DNA of 44,950 nt from Hydrogenophilales bacterium 12-61-10 (GTDB lineage Bacteria; Pseudomonadota; Gammaproteobacteria; Burkholderiales; Thiobacillaceae): the NCBI GenBank assembly GCA_002279795.1, contig NCCT01000034.1, forward strand, positions 1-44,950. Reading direction: 5' to 3'. The notes under the pieces are model-generated. The model saw only the letters and a list, made by a program, of their open reading frames with translations. It was not told the origin of the DNA and did not search any database. Positions 36,117 to 44,854 of the stretch are shown here, in pieces. Every line of letters starts with the position of its first letter. Within the stretch, counting starts at the first letter, position 1. Made by a program: the position numbers and the translations under genes.

Positions 36117-36653
36117 TTGGATAATGCCACGCTCACCAGGCTTGAAAGTGCCGAAATTCCCCTCGAGCGCGATGGCTTCCTGCGCAATTTGCTGCGTCAT
36201 CTGGCGGGCACGCTGGAGGATGTCGTCGGTTTGCAGGAAGCATCCGGGTTTATCAGTGTGGTCGGACAGAAAGTAGGCGACGAACTTAATCAACTGTACC
36301 GCCATCAACTCGCGGTGGAAAACCTGAGTCGGGAGCAGGTCGCTGCCGTGATGGTGGACCTGAAGCTGCGTATTCGCGGCGAGTTTTTTATTGAATATGA
36401 AGATGATGAAAAAATCATCCTGCAATCGCGTAGTTGCCCATTCGAAGACAAGGTCATAGGCAAAACGTCCCTGTGCATGATGACGTCCAATGTGCTCGGA
36501 ACAATCGCAGCGGAAAACCTGGGGTACGCCAAAGTGGTACTCGACAAGGCAATCGCGCGAGGTGATTCTGGATGCCGGGTGGTGGTTTATCTGGCCCGAA
36601 CCGCTGAATCACACCTTGATCCCGGTATCGAGTACTTCAAATCTTCGCAATGA
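36117..36653 (+). CDS. Methanogen-output-domain-1-like signalling protein
   Basis: A 178-residue protein. I choose the TTG at 36117 because AGGAGG lies 5 nt upstream and it begins at the conserved part (DNATLTRLESAEIP); no suitable ATG exists nearby. The C-terminal half (about 85-160) has CPFEDKVIGKTSLCMMTSNVLG, shortened here to its ends CPFEDK and SLCMMTSN, then AENLGYAKV and GDSGCRVVVYL, which I recognise as the methanogen output domain 1 pattern. Three cysteines (C107, C120, C153) sit at the conserved positions. Its stop overlaps the start of the GGDEF-EAL gene (ATGA), so the two are produced together. The ligand or output is unknown. Confidence 0.75.
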   Translation: MDNATLTRLESAEIPLERDGFLRNLLRHLAGTLEDVVGLQEASGFISVVGQKVGDELNQLYRHQLAVENLSREQVAAVMVDLKLRIRGEFFIEYEDDEKIILQSRSCPFEDKVIGKTSLCMMTSNVLGTIAAENLGYAKVVLDKAIARGDSGCRVVVYLARTAESHLDPGIEYFKSSQ

Positions 36654-39160
36654 AGGCCGCAGATTTGCTCGTTGCCACGCAAGGGTTGCCGGATGGTTTC
36701 ATCCTGGCGGCCTTCGATGGCAGGGTTCTTGCCATGAACACGGCAGCGGCTGACATGCTCGGATCAATCGGGCTGCCGTCCCATATCGACAAGCTTGGGC
36801 AGGTCTTTTCCGGTATCGAAGGACCCCGGCCAGTACTGCGAGACAGCTTCAGAACATCCGCATTTACACCATTTCCCCGTCTTTTTTTGGCTAATCCGCA
36901 ATTCAAAACTTTGCGTTTTTGCGGCAGGCGTCTCGATCATGAAATGTTTCCGGGCGAGCCATTTCTTCTGGTCAGGTTTCATACAACCTTTCAAAAAGAG
37001 GATCAGTTTCTGGCATTGAACGCCGAGCTTGAACGGCAAAGATTTGCAGTGGAAAGACTTGTCGAGCTCAAGTCGATGGTCGAAAAGAAGGAGCAGGATT
37101 TACGGTTAGCCGTTGAAAGCGTCAATGACTGGACCTGGGACTGGGACATCCTAACCAATCAAATGCAGTTTCATACCCGGGGAAAACATGTTTTGAGCTA
37201 TGCGTCGGGCAGGCCAGCGTGCCATTTTTCAGAATGGAAATCGCGGATTCACAAACATGATCTGGGGTCTGTCCTCGAAGCCTTGCAGGCGCATGTCGAA
37301 GGTCGTGCCGATCAGTTTTCCTGCGAGTACCGCATGCGGTGTGTCGATGGCAGTTTCAAATGGATTTTTTCGCGTGGGCGCGTCGTCGACCGGAGCGCAG
37401 CGGGCGAGCCGTTGCGCATGGTGGGCATTCAGTCCGTTATTACCGAGCACAAGGACATGCGCCTGCAACTCGATGAGACGGATTCGAGCTTGAAGGCGTT
37501 GTTGAGCGGTATGACGGACGGCGTCATGATCAGCCAGAATGGACAATGCACCTTCAGCAATCTGGCCATACAAGTCCTGCTGCAATGCACCGAGGCGGAA
37601 ATGAAGCTTTTCCGCTGCGAGGACTGGGTGCATGAGCATTCAAAGCCTGACTGGGAAAAAATATTTATAAGTGCTCAGGAAGGTACGGATTTCGCACGGT
37701 CGCGCCACCATGAGTTGCAGATGTTGTCGAAGACGGGACGCTCGCTTTGGGTTGAGTTGATCGTCTCCACCCTGCAGCTTCAGGGCAAACTCAGTCTGAT
37801 GATCATCGTGCGTGATATTTCGCAGAAGAAACAGGATGAACAACTGATCTGGCGCCAGGCGAACTTTGACTTTCTGACGGACTTGCCCAATCGACATTTG
37901 TTTATGGACAAGCTTGAAAACGAGATCAAGCGTTCATCTCGCGCTAGTGGTGTGTTTTCGGTCATGTTCATTGATCTTGATAATTTCAAGGAGATCAACG
38001 ACACGCAGGGGCATGAGCATGGGGACAAGGTCCTGCAGGAGATTTCCCGTCGATTGCTTGGCTCGGTGCGTGAGTCCGACACGGTGGCAAGGCTGGGCGG
38101 CGATGAGTTCACGCTGTTGATTCCGGGGCTGTCAGAACGGGAGCAACTGGGCGCATTGGCCAACAAGATACTTGGCAATATCAGTCATCCCATCGAAATA
38201 GCCGGCAATACGCATTATGTTTCTGCGTCGATCGGTATCACGGCTTTCCCTGAGGATACGGTTGCCGCGGACGAGTTGATGCAAAATGCTGATCAGGCCA
38301 TGTACTCAGCCAAGCGCATGGGGCGAAGCAATTTCAGCTTTTTCTCCGCCACGATGCAGATGCTGAGCCGATCCAAAAACGAGTTGCTGAATGATTTGCA
38401 TCGCGCAGTCGCTTGCTCGGAGTTTTATTTGGCCTATCAGCCAATTGTTAACCTGAATTCGGGCCGGATTGAAAAGGCTGAGGCGTTGATTCGCTGGCAG
38501 CATCCCGTCAAGGGCGTTGTTTCTCCCGTCGACTTCATCCCCATCTCCGAGGAAAGCGGCCTCATTTTGCCGATCGGTGAGTGGACATTCAGGGAGGCGC
38601 TGAGACAAAGCCGGGCATGGCGGAGAAAATGGGGATCAAAAATTCAGATCTCCATCAACAAATCCCCCAAGCAGTTTTATAACAAAAGCCCCCGATACAA
38701 GGATTTTTTGTCCGTAGTCGAGCAATCCGGAATTTGCGGAGATGCGTTGGCGCTTGAAATTACAGAAAGCTTGCTGCTACAGCCTGAGGCCGAAGTACTC
38801 GATAAAATGAAGCGGTTGCGTGAACTGGGAATAGAGATTGCCGTCGATGATTTTGGAACGGGTTACTCATCGCTTTCTTACCTTAAGAAGTTCGAAGTCG
38901 ATTATCTGAAAATCGATAAATCCTTCGTTCTGGACCTGGAACAGGATCCGGATAATCAGGCGCTGTGCGAGGCCATCATCGTTATGGCGCACAAGCTGGG
39001 TATCAGGGTCATCGCCGAGGGGATTGAAACCGAGGCGCAACGAATGATCCTGGCGGCTGCCGGATGCGATTTTGGGCAAGGTTTTTTCTTTTCTCGCCCG
39101 CTCAAGGCCGCGCAGTTTGAACAGTGGGTTCTACAGCGTGATTCTCGGTTCACACGGTGA
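36650..39160 (+). CDS. PAS-GGDEF-EAL cyclic di-GMP signalling protein
   Basis: An 836-residue protein without obvious membrane helices. It has an N-terminal PAS-like sensor (about 10-100), a short coiled coil (about 110-150), and two more PAS/PAC segments (about 150-275 and 280-395). A diguanylate cyclase domain follows with an intact GGDEF near 482 (ARLGGDEFTLL). The EAL phosphodiesterase has KAEALIRW near 610 and DDFGTGYSS, and ends with GQGFFFSRPL. Both catalytic motifs look complete, so it could make or break c-di-GMP. It is coupled to the preceding methanogen-output-domain gene. c-di-GMP could reach the MshE N-terminal domain, which is inference. Confidence 0.92.
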   Translation: MKAADLLVATQGLPDGFILAAFDGRVLAMNTAAADMLGSIGLPSHIDKLGQVFSGIEGPRPVLRDSFRTSAFTPFPRLFLANPQFKTLRFCGRRLDHEMFPGEPFLLVRFHTTFQKEDQFLALNAELERQRFAVERLVELKSMVEKKEQDLRLAVESVNDWTWDWDILTNQMQFHTRGKHVLSYASGRPACHFSEWKSRIHKHDLGSVLEALQAHVEGRADQFSCEYRMRCVDGSFKWIFSRGRVVDRSAAGEPLRMVGIQSVITEHKDMRLQLDETDSSLKALLSGMTDGVMISQNGQCTFSNLAIQVLLQCTEAEMKLFRCEDWVHEHSKPDWEKIFISAQEGTDFARSRHHELQMLSKTGRSLWVELIVSTLQLQGKLSLMIIVRDISQKKQDEQLIWRQANFDFLTDLPNRHLFMDKLENEIKRSSRASGVFSVMFIDLDNFKEINDTQGHEHGDKVLQEISRRLLGSVRESDTVARLGGDEFTLLIPGLSEREQLGALANKILGNISHPIEIAGNTHYVSASIGITAFPEDTVAADELMQNADQAMYSAKRMGRSNFSFFSATMQMLSRSKNELLNDLHRAVACSEFYLAYQPIVNLNSGRIEKAEALIRWQHPVKGVVSPVDFIPISEESGLILPIGEWTFREALRQSRAWRRKWGSKIQISINKSPKQFYNKSPRYKDFLSVVEQSGICGDALALEITESLLLQPEAEVLDKMKRLRELGIEIAVDDFGTGYSSLSYLKKFEVDYLKIDKSFVLDLEQDPDNQALCEAIIVMAHKLGIRVIAEGIETEAQRMILAAAGCDFGQGFFFSRPLKAAQFEQWVLQRDSRFTR

Positions 39161-39445
39161 TTTTCTGGACCCTGGAAATGAACGCCAAGTCCAAATTACC
39201 CTAGTCCTTTAAGGGAATTTCATTAGATCGTCTTATGGGGGTATCAGCTGTTTTGCTTGCGGAAACAGGCCTCAGAAGTGCAAAATAACGGAATATTCGG
39301 AAAGATTAATATTGAATTTTTCCAGCAGTTTCAGCGTATATGCGCTGGTACTGCATTCTGACGTCACCTAGTATAAGCATCCACGCAACAAACGGGCGCG
39401 GTTTCACAGGAAGCCGCAGGGGATCATTTTGAACCTAGAGATAGC
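39161..39445 (+). promoter_or_regulatory. upstream region of soeABC
   Basis: 285 nt without a gene. It holds a CCCT-N9-AGGG inverted repeat at 39199-39215, a perfect 8-base palindrome TGACGTCA at 39359-39366, and 5 nt further a TATAAG box (39372-39377) that could be the -10 element. No good -35 hexamer fits, which would suit an activator-dependent promoter with the palindrome near the -25 region. All of this is by eye. Confidence 0.4.
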
Positions 39446-42322
39446 ATGAACGCGAAAATCAAACTCGAAAATCACGACGCTCAGGAAATCAAGTACACGA
39501 CGTGTTACATGTGTGCCTGCCGCTGCGGTATCAAGGTGACGCTGGAAGACAACAAAGTCCGCTTCATTCAGGGTAACCGCAATCATCCCACCAACCAGGG
39601 CGTGCTGTGCGCCAAGGGCTCGGCGGGGATCATGAAGCAGTATTCCACCGCCAAGCTGACCCAGCCCTTGATGCGCAAGCCGGGCACCGAGCGCGGCGAA
39701 GGCATCTACGAGCCTATTTCCTGGGAGCAGGCACTCGACGTGCTGGGTGACCGTCTGGAAGAAATTCGCGCGACCGATCCGTCGAAGCTGGCCTATTTTA
39801 CCGGGCGTGACCAGATGCAGGCATTGACCGGTCTGTGGGCGCAGCAGTTCGGCACCCCCAACTGGGCGGCGCACGGCGGCTTCTGCTCGGTCAACATGGC
39901 GGCGGCCGGCCTTTATTCGATTGGTTATTCGTTCTGGGAATTCGGCGCGCCAGACTGGGAATACGCCAAGTACTTCCTGATGTGGGGCGTGGCGGAAGAC
40001 CATGCGTCCAACCCAATCAAGATTGGTCTGGAAAAACTCAAGCGTCAGGGCGGCAAGTTCGTCACTGTCAACCCGGTACGCACCGGCTATTCGGCGATTG
40101 CCGACGAATGGCTGCCGATCAAGCCGGGTATGGATGGTCTGCTTGCCATGTCGATGGTGCACGTGCTGCTGAAGCACGAAAAATTCGATTATGAATTCCT
40201 GGTGCGTTACACCAATGCCTCTTGGCTGGTGGTGCAGACACCGGGACAAAAAGGTGACGGTCTGTTCCTGCGCGATGAAAACGACCATCCGCTTATTTGG
40301 GATATCGAAAAGGAAGCCTTCAGGAACGGCATCGACGGCGATATCGCGCCTGCGCTGTTCGGCGAATTCGTGGCGCCGGATGGTCGTCGCGTCAAAACCG
40401 TGATGTCGATGATGGTCGAGCGCTATCTCGACGTGCGTTACGCCCCGGAAAACGTGGCGCTGGAATGCGGCCTGCCGGCCGAAACCATCGAGCGCATTGC
40501 GCTGGAAATGGCGCACGTCGCGTTCAAGGAAACCATCGAGCTGCCGATCGAATGGACCGACGTGTGGGGCCGCAAGCACGACAAGGTGGTTGGACGCCCG
40601 GTGGCAATGTACGCGATGCGCGGCATCGCGGCGCACTCCAACGGCTTCCATGCCTGCCGCGCGATCCACATGATCCAGATGATGCTGGGCGCGCTGGATT
40701 CGCCGGGCAACTTTCGCGCCCGCGCGCCGTACCCGAAGCCGATTCCGCCGCACCAGCTGCCAGAAAACAACATCGACATCATCAACGCGCCGAACACGCC
40801 GTTGTCGCGTCCGCCGCTCGGTTTTCCGACGCGTCCGGAAGACCTGGTGATCGACGAGTTCGGCAACCCGCTGCGCATCGACAAGGCCTATTCGTGGGAA
40901 GTGCCGATCGCTTCGCACGGCATGATGCACATGGTGATTACCAATGCGGTTAATCATGATCCCTACGCGATCGACACGCTGATGCTGTTCATGGCCAACA
41001 TGGCGTGGAACTCCACCATGAATACGTCCAATGTGCAGGACATGCTGCGTGCCAAGGACCCCGACGAGCCCGGCCAGTACAAGATTCCATTCCTGGTGGT
41101 GATCGACGCGTTCCATTCGGAAATGACCAACTTCGCCGACCTGATCCTGCCGGATACGACCTATCTTGAGCGTTACGACACGATTTCGATGCTGGATCGT
41201 CCGATTTCCGAGCCGGACGCGGCAGCCGACGCGATCCGTCATCCGCTGATCAAGCCCGACCGCGACGTGCGCCCGTGGCAGGAAGTGATGGTCGAACTGG
41301 CGTCGCGTCTGAAATTCCCCGCCTTCACCAATCCTGACGGCAGCCGCAAATTCACCGGCTACACAGACTTTATCGTCAACTACGAGCGTTCGCCCGGCAT
41401 CGGCTTCCTCGCTGGCTGGCGCGGCAAGGACGGCACAAAATCGCTCAAGGGCGAGCCGAATCCGAAGCAGTGGGAAAAGTACATCGAGAACCAGAGCTTC
41501 TTCGCTCACCACTGGCCCGATAACCAGAAGTACATGCGCTTCGCTAACAAGGACTACCTGGATGTGGCAGCGGAAGTCGGTTTCGTCGGCAAGGTCGAGC
41601 CGATCATCATGCAGTTCTATTCCGAGCCGCTGCAGAAGTTCCGCTTGGCGGGTCAGGGCCTGTACGACGGTCCCCAGCCCAACAACCAGGTTGATCGCGA
41701 ACGGCTGGTGAAATATTTTGATCCGTTGCCGATGTGGTACGAACCACTCGAGCAGCAGCGCGTCGACAAGGAAAAATATCCCTTCTTCGCGCTCACCCAG
41801 CGCCCGATGTTCATGTATCACTCGTGGGACTCGCAGAACGTCTGGCTGCGCCAGATCATGGCGCAGAACTACATGTATATGAACGCCCGCAAAGCGGCCG
41901 AAATGGGGATCAAGGACTTCGACTGGATCTGGGTCGAGTCGCACAACGGCAAGATCCGCTGCCAGGTCAAGACCATGGAGGGCACACAGGAAGACACCGT
42001 CTGGACCTGGAACGCCATCGGCAAGCAGAAGGGTGCATGGGGCTTGAAGGAAGACGCATCGGAAGCGACCAAGGGTTTCCTGCTCAACCACCTGATTTCC
42101 GAGTTGCTGCCGGAAAAAGCCGGTGAGCGTCGCGTCACCAACTCCGACCCGGTGACCGGCCAGGCGGCGTGGTTTGACCTGCGCGTGCGCATCTGGAAAG
42201 CCGAGCCGGGCGAGACCGGTTCATGGCCGCAGTTCGATGCGCTGAAGGCATTGCCGGGTGACGAGCGTTACGAGCGTCCTGACGTGCTGCGTTACGACGC
42301 ACGCACCCACGAGAAGAATTAA
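39446..42322 (+). CDS. soeA: SoeA-like cytoplasmic sulfite dehydrogenase, molybdopterin subunit
   Basis: A 958-residue protein of the DMSO reductase superfamily. The N-terminal 4Fe-4S site is C20, C23, C27 and C55. There is no twin-arginine signal, so it stays in the cytoplasm, unlike thiosulfate or polysulfide reductases. The molybdopterin guanine dinucleotide domains follow, and the last 150 residues form the dinucleotide-binding beta-barrel. With the two genes that follow it makes the SoeABC type of membrane-bound sulfite-oxidising complex known from Allochromatium. A different substrate for this molybdoenzyme cannot be ruled out, but the sulfur context (sox, rhodanese, tusA, dsrE2) favours sulfite. 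Confidence 0.88.
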   Translation: MNAKIKLENHDAQEIKYTTCYMCACRCGIKVTLEDNKVRFIQGNRNHPTNQGVLCAKGSAGIMKQYSTAKLTQPLMRKPGTERGEGIYEPISWEQALDVLGDRLEEIRATDPSKLAYFTGRDQMQALTGLWAQQFGTPNWAAHGGFCSVNMAAAGLYSIGYSFWEFGAPDWEYAKYFLMWGVAEDHASNPIKIGLEKLKRQGGKFVTVNPVRTGYSAIADEWLPIKPGMDGLLAMSMVHVLLKHEKFDYEFLVRYTNASWLVVQTPGQKGDGLFLRDENDHPLIWDIEKEAFRNGIDGDIAPALFGEFVAPDGRRVKTVMSMMVERYLDVRYAPENVALECGLPAETIERIALEMAHVAFKETIELPIEWTDVWGRKHDKVVGRPVAMYAMRGIAAHSNGFHACRAIHMIQMMLGALDSPGNFRARAPYPKPIPPHQLPENNIDIINAPNTPLSRPPLGFPTRPEDLVIDEFGNPLRIDKAYSWEVPIASHGMMHMVITNAVNHDPYAIDTLMLFMANMAWNSTMNTSNVQDMLRAKDPDEPGQYKIPFLVVIDAFHSEMTNFADLILPDTTYLERYDTISMLDRPISEPDAAADAIRHPLIKPDRDVRPWQEVMVELASRLKFPAFTNPDGSRKFTGYTDFIVNYERSPGIGFLAGWRGKDGTKSLKGEPNPKQWEKYIENQSFFAHHWPDNQKYMRFANKDYLDVAAEVGFVGKVEPIIMQFYSEPLQKFRLAGQGLYDGPQPNNQVDRERLVKYFDPLPMWYEPLEQQRVDKEKYPFFALTQRPMFMYHSWDSQNVWLRQIMAQNYMYMNARKAAEMGIKDFDWIWVESHNGKIRCQVKTMEGTQEDTVWTWNAIGKQKGAWGLKEDASEATKGFLLNHLISELLPEKAGERRVTNSDPVTGQAAWFDLRVRIWKAEPGETGSWPQFDALKALPGDERYERPDVLRYDARTHEKN

Positions 42323-42334
42323 GAGAGAACGGAC

Positions 42335-43030
42335 ATGAGATTAGGTTTGGTTATCGATCTGGACGTATGTGTGGGGTGTCACGCCTGCGCAATCGCCTGC
42401 AAGGAATGGAACGCGTCCGGCACCACTGGCCCGCTGTCCGACTACCAGCCCTACGGCGCGGAGCCGTCGGGTGTGTGGTTCAACCGGATTCGCCATTACG
42501 AAATGGACGAGTATCCGAACAACAAGACCATCAACTTCCCGATGTCGTGTAACCACTGCGAGGATGCAGCATGCGTCACCGTATGCCCGACCGGCGCATC
42601 CTACAAGCGTGCAGAAGATGGCATTGTGCTGGTCGACCAGGACAAGTGCATGGGTTGCAACTATTGTTCTTGGGCTTGCCCGTACGGCGCACGTGAACTT
42701 GACCGCTCCAGCGGCACCATGAAGAAATGCACGCTGTGCATTGATCGCATTTACGATTTGGATCTGCCGGTCGAGGAGCGCCAGCCTTCTTGCGTGCTGA
42801 CGTGCCCCGCGCACGCCCGCATGTTCGGTGACTTTGACGATCCCGATTCGGCTGTGTCGCGTGTCGTGCGCGAGCGCAGCGGCTATGGCCTCATGCCCGA
42901 GCTGAACTACAACCCGACCAACCAGTATCTGCCGCCGCGCAGCACGCCGGTGATTCCGATTGACGCCAAGCCCAAGGGCGGCCTCAAGGAAAGCATCAAG
43001 CAGTTTGCCAACAAGCTGGTTCGGCGTTGA
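42335..43030 (+). CDS. soeB: SoeB-like iron-sulfur subunit
   Basis: A 231-residue ferredoxin-type protein with four cysteine clusters: CVGCHACAIAC near the N-terminus, CNHCEDAACVTVCP, CMGCNYCSWACP, and CTLCIDR with a partner CVLTCP. These should hold four 4Fe-4S centres that carry electrons from SoeA to the membrane subunit. It starts 12 nt after soeA with GAGA upstream. Confidence 0.92.
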   Translation: MRLGLVIDLDVCVGCHACAIACKEWNASGTTGPLSDYQPYGAEPSGVWFNRIRHYEMDEYPNNKTINFPMSCNHCEDAACVTVCPTGASYKRAEDGIVLVDQDKCMGCNYCSWACPYGARELDRSSGTMKKCTLCIDRIYDLDLPVEERQPSCVLTCPAHARMFGDFDDPDSAVSRVVRERSGYGLMPELNYNPTNQYLPPRSTPVIPIDAKPKGGLKESIKQFANKLVRR

Positions 43031-43058
43031 ACCCAACTAGACCTCCGCAGGAGTAACC

Positions 43059-43997
43059 ATGCATCCCGCTTTTTCCGTTATTTTCTTCACCGTTGCATCG
43101 GGCGCAGGCTTTGGCTTGTTTTCGCTGCTGTTTATCGCCGACACCTTCAAGCTTGGCGGAGGCTTTAGCCGTGAACAGCTCGTTATCGGCGGACTGATCG
43201 CGCTCGCCTTGATCGTGTTCGGCTTGCTGTCGTCCACTTTTCACCTCGCCAATCCTAAAAATGCCTGGCGTGCATTTAACCGGTTCCGCACTTCCTGGCT
43301 GTCGCGCGAAGGCGTGTTTGCCGTTGTTTTCATGCCGCTGGCGCTGGTTTATCTGATCTGTATCTGGTTTGACGCGCCGTTATGGCTGCGTGAACTGACC
43401 GGGTTGCTGTCCGCTGTGCTGGCTTGGATTACCGTGTTTTCGACCGGCATGATTTACGCCTGTCTGAAAACGATACGCCAGTGGCATTCACCGCTGGTGC
43501 CGGCCAATTATCTCGCGCTGGGTTACACGAGCGGCAGTTTGATCCTGCTACTGGGCGCTGTCATTTCCGGTCTGGATACCTTACCGTATATCGCCATGGC
43601 GGCCTTGATCCTGTCGGTAGCGGCGGTACTCAAAGCCATTTATTACTTCTGGATCAGCAGCCCGGGCCTAGGTCCTACCATCAACACGGCAACCGGCCTG
43701 ACCCGTGCCAAGGTCAAACTGCTGGACACCGGCCATACCCATGGCACATTCCTGACCCAGGAGTTCGGGTTTCAGCTGGCACGCCAGAAAGCAGGCCTGC
43801 TCAAGCTTGTGGTTTTTGTGCTTGGCTTTGGCTTGCCTGGATTGATGCTGGTCTGGGTGTTTAACCAGCAAGGCGGGCAGGCTGCCGCCATCGTCGCAGT
43901 GATTGGCGGGATTCTCGGCGCGGCCGTCGAGCGCTGGCTGTTTTTCGCGGAAGCGCGCCATGTGGTGAATCTCTATCACGGCGCCCAGCGCTGCTAA
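43059..43997 (+). CDS. soeC: SoeC-like membrane anchor (DmsC family)
   Basis: A 312-residue integral membrane protein with about eight hydrophobic helices and the DmsC-type N-terminus (MHPAFSVIFFTVASGAG). It anchors SoeAB to the inner face of the cytoplasmic membrane and passes electrons to quinone. AGGAG precedes the ATG, 28 nt after soeB. The gene ends in a strong terminator. Confidence 0.9.
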   Translation: MHPAFSVIFFTVASGAGFGLFSLLFIADTFKLGGGFSREQLVIGGLIALALIVFGLLSSTFHLANPKNAWRAFNRFRTSWLSREGVFAVVFMPLALVYLICIWFDAPLWLRELTGLLSAVLAWITVFSTGMIYACLKTIRQWHSPLVPANYLALGYTSGSLILLLGAVISGLDTLPYIAMAALILSVAAVLKAIYYFWISSPGLGPTINTATGLTRAKVKLLDTGHTHGTFLTQEFGFQLARQKAGLLKLVVFVLGFGLPGLMLVWVFNQQGGQAAAIVAVIGGILGAAVERWLFFAEARHVVNLYHGAQRC

Positions 43998-44014
43998 ACG
44001 CTCAGGCTGGCTGA

Positions 44015-44047
44015 ACGGGGACACGGTATGCGTGTCCCCGTTTTTTT
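44015..44047 (+). terminator. intrinsic terminator after soeC
   Basis: ACGGGGACACG and CGTGTCCCCGT form an 11-bp stem with a 5-base loop, followed by seven T residues. It closes the soeABC unit. Confidence 0.95.
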
Positions 44048-44092
44048 GGTACATTAGCCAATTCTAATTTTCAGATTCAGAACGGAGTAAGC

Positions 44093-44422
44093 ATGTTTGG
44101 ACTGAATGGTTTTAGAGGGCTTGATCCCCTCGCCGTTAAGGCAATCGCTGCCAATGGCGCATATTTGATTGACGTGCGTACACCAGAGGAAGTTGCGCAG
44201 GGCGTGATTGATGGTGCGGTTCATATCCCGCTGCATCTGCTTCCGCTGCGTGCGGCCGATATTCCGCAGGACAAACCGGTTGTGATGTATTGCCGTTCTG
44301 GCGCACGTTCCGCGCAAGCCTGCTCGTTCATGGCATCCAAAGGCTATAGCAATATGCATAATCTGTCCGGTGGGATTATGGCTTGGGCACGCTCTGGCAA
44401 TGCATTGAGTCAATCGCGTTAA
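44093..44422 (+). CDS. Rhodanese-like sulfurtransferase
   Basis: A 109-residue single-domain rhodanese. The active-site loop is CRSGARS with C67 as the persulfide-forming cysteine; LIDVRTPEE and GGIMAW are standard family motifs. No signal peptide, so cytoplasmic. It is followed by tusA and dsrE2, a set shared by many sulfur oxidisers in which rhodanese loads sulfane sulfur onto TusA. GGAG lies upstream of the ATG. Confidence 0.92.
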   Translation: MFGLNGFRGLDPLAVKAIAANGAYLIDVRTPEEVAQGVIDGAVHIPLHLLPLRAADIPQDKPVVMYCRSGARSAQACSFMASKGYSNMHNLSGGIMAWARSGNALSQSR

Positions 44423-44544
44423 ATAGCCATTCAAAACTTGGATTTTCCGGCCAAAAAGCAATTTTGAGGTTGCAATAGGGACACTTCTGGTTTAATGTTC
44501 CGCAGCATTTTTAGAACAGTCACACCGACTTTTAGGAGAATATT

Positions 44545-44772
44545 TTGAACTTTGATAAAGAACTCGATGCACGCGGCCTGAATTGCCCTTTGCCTATCCT
44601 GCGCGCAAAAAAATCCCTGGCTGAAGTTGAAAGCGGCCAAGTGCTGAAGATTCTGTCTACCGATCCTGGCTCAGTCAAAGACTTTGCCGCTTTCGCCAAG
44701 CAAACCGGCAACGAGCTGTTGTCGACTGCCGAAGCCGGTGGCGAGTTCACCTTCTTCATGAAGAAAAAGTAA
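44545..44772 (+). CDS. tusA: Sulfur carrier protein TusA
   Basis: A 75-residue protein starting at a TTG (44545) with AGGAG upstream. The family motif DARGLNCPLPIL holds the sulfur-carrying C14 and the CPxP signature; the C-terminus GGEFTFFMKKK is typical. It moves sulfane sulfur between rhodanese, DsrE-type proteins and the oxidising enzymes in the cytoplasm. Its own terminator follows, so dsrE2 is read separately or by read-through. Confidence 0.95.
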   Translation: MNFDKELDARGLNCPLPILRAKKSLAEVESGQVLKILSTDPGSVKDFAAFAKQTGNELLSTAEAGGEFTFFMKKK

Positions 44773-44788
44773 GCAATAAAATCAAACA

Positions 44789-44827
44789 AGCGCCGTCTGT
44801 TCTCAGAACACACGGCGCTGTTTTTTT
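44789..44827 (+). terminator. intrinsic terminator after tusA
   Basis: AGCGCCGTCTGTTCT and AGAACACACGGCGCT form a 15-bp stem with one mismatch and a tiny loop, then a run of seven T residues. It separates tusA from dsrE2. Confidence 0.9.
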
Positions 44828-44854
44828 AACTGGGACATAAGGAGAGAGACAAGC

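Noticed and set aside
39404-42091. 895-codon open frame antisense to soeA
   Set aside because: It mirrors the codon structure of a GC-rich gene; no ribosome-binding site, no family similarity, and the sense strand is a clear molybdoenzyme.
42341-43036. 231-codon open frame antisense to soeB
   Set aside because: Exact shadow of the ferredoxin gene in the same codon phase; composition unlike a protein of its own.
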